From positions 1 to 14,706 of the forward strand of contig DASZZV010000390.1 of NCBI GenBank assembly GCA_035544835.1: a stretch of DNA of 14,706 nucleotides, in the 5' to 3' direction. Below, piece by piece: positions 14,401 through 14,706 of the stretch. The notes beneath the pieces are model-generated. The model was given only the letters and a program-made list of their open reading frames with translations. It had not been told where the DNA came from and searched no databases. A program made the position numbers and the translations under genes. How positions within the stretch are numbered: the stretch's first letter is position 1; the number at the start of each line of letters is the position of its first letter. The stretch is from DASZZV01 sp035544835 (lineage in GTDB: Bacteria; Acidobacteriota; Thermoanaerobaculia; Gp7-AA8).

Positions 14401-14706
14401 ATCCGGAGAACAACTTCCTGAAGCGGTCACTGACTTTCAACCCCGACGAAGCGCTCAAAGGCGCCGAGTCGGTCACCGTCGCTGGAAACCATGTTTATGT
14501 CGGCTGCGATGCCGGTCACGTGGTCACTGACTTCAGCGATCCGATGAATCCGAAGATCGTCGCCACGATTCCGGAGCTCAAGAAAGCGACCTCCATCGCC
14601 GTGCAGTTCCGCTATGCCTTCGTGGTGGTTCCGGAGAGTGGTCTGTCGGTGGTCGATATCACCGATCCCGAGCGGCCCGTCGTGGTCAGCACGGTGCCCA
14701 TCGAAG
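11499..14706 (+). CDS. Exported decahaem cytochrome c with LVIVD-type repeats (3' end outside window)
   Basis: The reading frame is open to the window edge, giving 1069 residues so far. The N-terminus (basic KQERKR, hydrophobic 14-32) is a signal peptide or anchor. Ten CXXCH motifs begin at Cys 58, 78, 158, 323, 380, 516, 543, 653, 664 and 770, widely spaced with long loops, as in large extracellular or periplasmic oxidoreductase-type cytochromes rather than compact c3 types. From about 860, repeated beta units appear (GEYLFTAGEKGFEAYDV, YAFVSDREEGLVLINVD, NHVYVGCDAGHV, YAFVVVPESGLSVVDITDP), characteristic of LVIVD repeats that build a beta-propeller. The role is presumably terminal electron exchange at or beyond the outer membrane with the barrel encoded 14 bases upstream; the substrate is unknown. 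GGGAG 8 bases before ATG 11499 supports the start. Total haem number and domain count are unknown because the gene is cut by the window. Confidence 0.88.
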   Translation, partial: MAGGKQERKRMVRWGVLLGLCTTSIVLYPLLGQTNPNVDQNALLRQPQQAADAKSSGCLSCHQGIEPMHVSDAVKLGCTDCHGGDVTAAVPAGVQSGSDYDAAKKKAHVQPRFPKRWTRDGKRSSGNPVNSFTLLNEESPEFIKFMNPGDLRVAREACGDCHLKQVNAVPKSTMATAAVFWAAASYANGILGQKYALLGENYSRNGVAGLIKPLTPLTEEQIRKGAVPFLAPLPRWEIIQPGEYFRAFERGGLIQPSTFPEIGNPNPGEDAGRPDIRLSNRGRGTGLRVSPAVVNITKTRLNDPHLSFLGTNDHPGDYRSSGCSGCHVVYANDRDFFNSGQYAKYGNQGHSFSSDPTIPKNESGHPIRHQLSSAVPTAMCMSCHMHQPNSFVNTYLGYTMWSYESDAEFMFPKQQAYPSEAEKRASLNNNPEGAAVRGLWKNLDFLEKVSELNPKLQHTQFADYHGHGWVFEAVFKKDRRGNMLDADDNKVSFDDPDRFKKAVHLKDIHLEKGMHCADCHFSQDEHGDGLLHGEYGDTIEIECQDCHGNINKYATLRTSGPDAPPGGTDLGAGITPFNGRRRMVWRDGKLYQRSMVNPDMEWEVVQVKDSITPGNAHYNERSRYAKTMQKDGSTWGMAAPASQLAHPDSQMTCYSCHSSWITSCFGCHLPQEANAKTPRLHYEGGDTRNYASYNPQVVRSDVYMLCINGTNKGHKIAPARSSSALTLSSINASRQRIYIQQPTISAPGYNGQAFNAHVPHTVRARETKMCEDCHVSSDNNNNAWIAQLLLQGTNFVNLIGRFSWIGEEKGGFEAVAVTEFDEPQAVIGSSLHKIVYPDWYAKHQRKNRELATAHHHHGEISSLQLRGEYLFTAGEKGFEAYDVANVDNKDFSERLTSSPVSPIGQNTFVKTKEATAVALPTNNPIAPFRKSDPVNQEQPWHPIYHYAFVSDREEGLVLINVDTLTDANPENNFLKRSLTFNPDEALKGAESVTVAGNHVYVGCDAGHVVTDFSDPMNPKIVATIPELKKATSIAVQFRYAFVVVPESGLSVVDITDPERPVVVSTVPIE

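Noticed and set aside
11499..14706. Pentahaem or NrfA-like nitrite reductase / octahaem reductase
   Set aside because: No CXXCK or other catalytic haem motif was seen, and haem spacing and the LVIVD repeats do not match these enzymes.
1..14706. CRISPR arrays, insertion sequences, tRNA or rRNA genes
   Set aside because: No regularly spaced repeats, transposase-like proteins, terminal inverted repeats or RNA gene signatures were seen; genes are packed and of uniform base composition.

Overview
The window carries a GC-rich, tightly packed, all plus-strand block of exported and membrane redox genes from a diderm (Gram-negative type) bacterium. The diderm call rests on a signal-peptide-bearing beta-barrel that ends in Phe and lies beside large multiheme c-type cytochromes. 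No rRNA, tRNA or taxonomic marker is present. The mix of FHA and DUF4388 signalling modules with big multiheme cytochromes recalls environmental Acidobacteriota, Myxococcota or similar phyla, but that is only an impression.

Layout. (a) 1-158: intergenic, with a two-hairpin REP-like repeat. (b) 159-1667: a DUF4388 - proline-rich linker - FHA signalling protein, closed by a strong intrinsic terminator at 1695-1725. (c) 1824-7481: a three-gene unit with very short gaps. It encodes a flavoprotein fused to two cyclic-nucleotide-binding domains and a four-cluster ferredoxin (1824-4208), a membrane b-type cytochrome with two H-X13-H pairs that appears to start at CTG (4211-5050), and a protein with an FHA domain at each end, two membrane helices and ten CXXCH haem sites between them (5082-7481). 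(d) 7568-7596: a good sigma70-like promoter opening a second unit. This unit holds an exported double GlcG/HbpS-type haem-binding protein (7635-9407), an outer-membrane beta-barrel with an N-terminal Ig-like domain (9391-11484) and an exported decahaem cytochrome running into LVIVD-type beta-propeller repeats (11499 to the window end, incomplete).

Working model (inference). The first unit looks like an inner-membrane electron-transfer module. NAD(P)H would be oxidised by the flavin domain, electrons would pass along four [4Fe-4S] clusters to a dihaem cytochrome b, and then to the periplasmic decahaem domain. It is unusual in carrying both second-messenger sensors (two CNB domains on the electron-input protein) and phospho-threonine readers (FHA domains, predicted cytosolic, on the haem protein). 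The second unit resembles a porin-cytochrome conduit that could carry electrons across the outer membrane. Together they would form a cytoplasm-to-outside route that may be gated by signalling. The domain architectures are read directly from sequence. Direction of flow, the physiological partner and gating are not shown by sequence.
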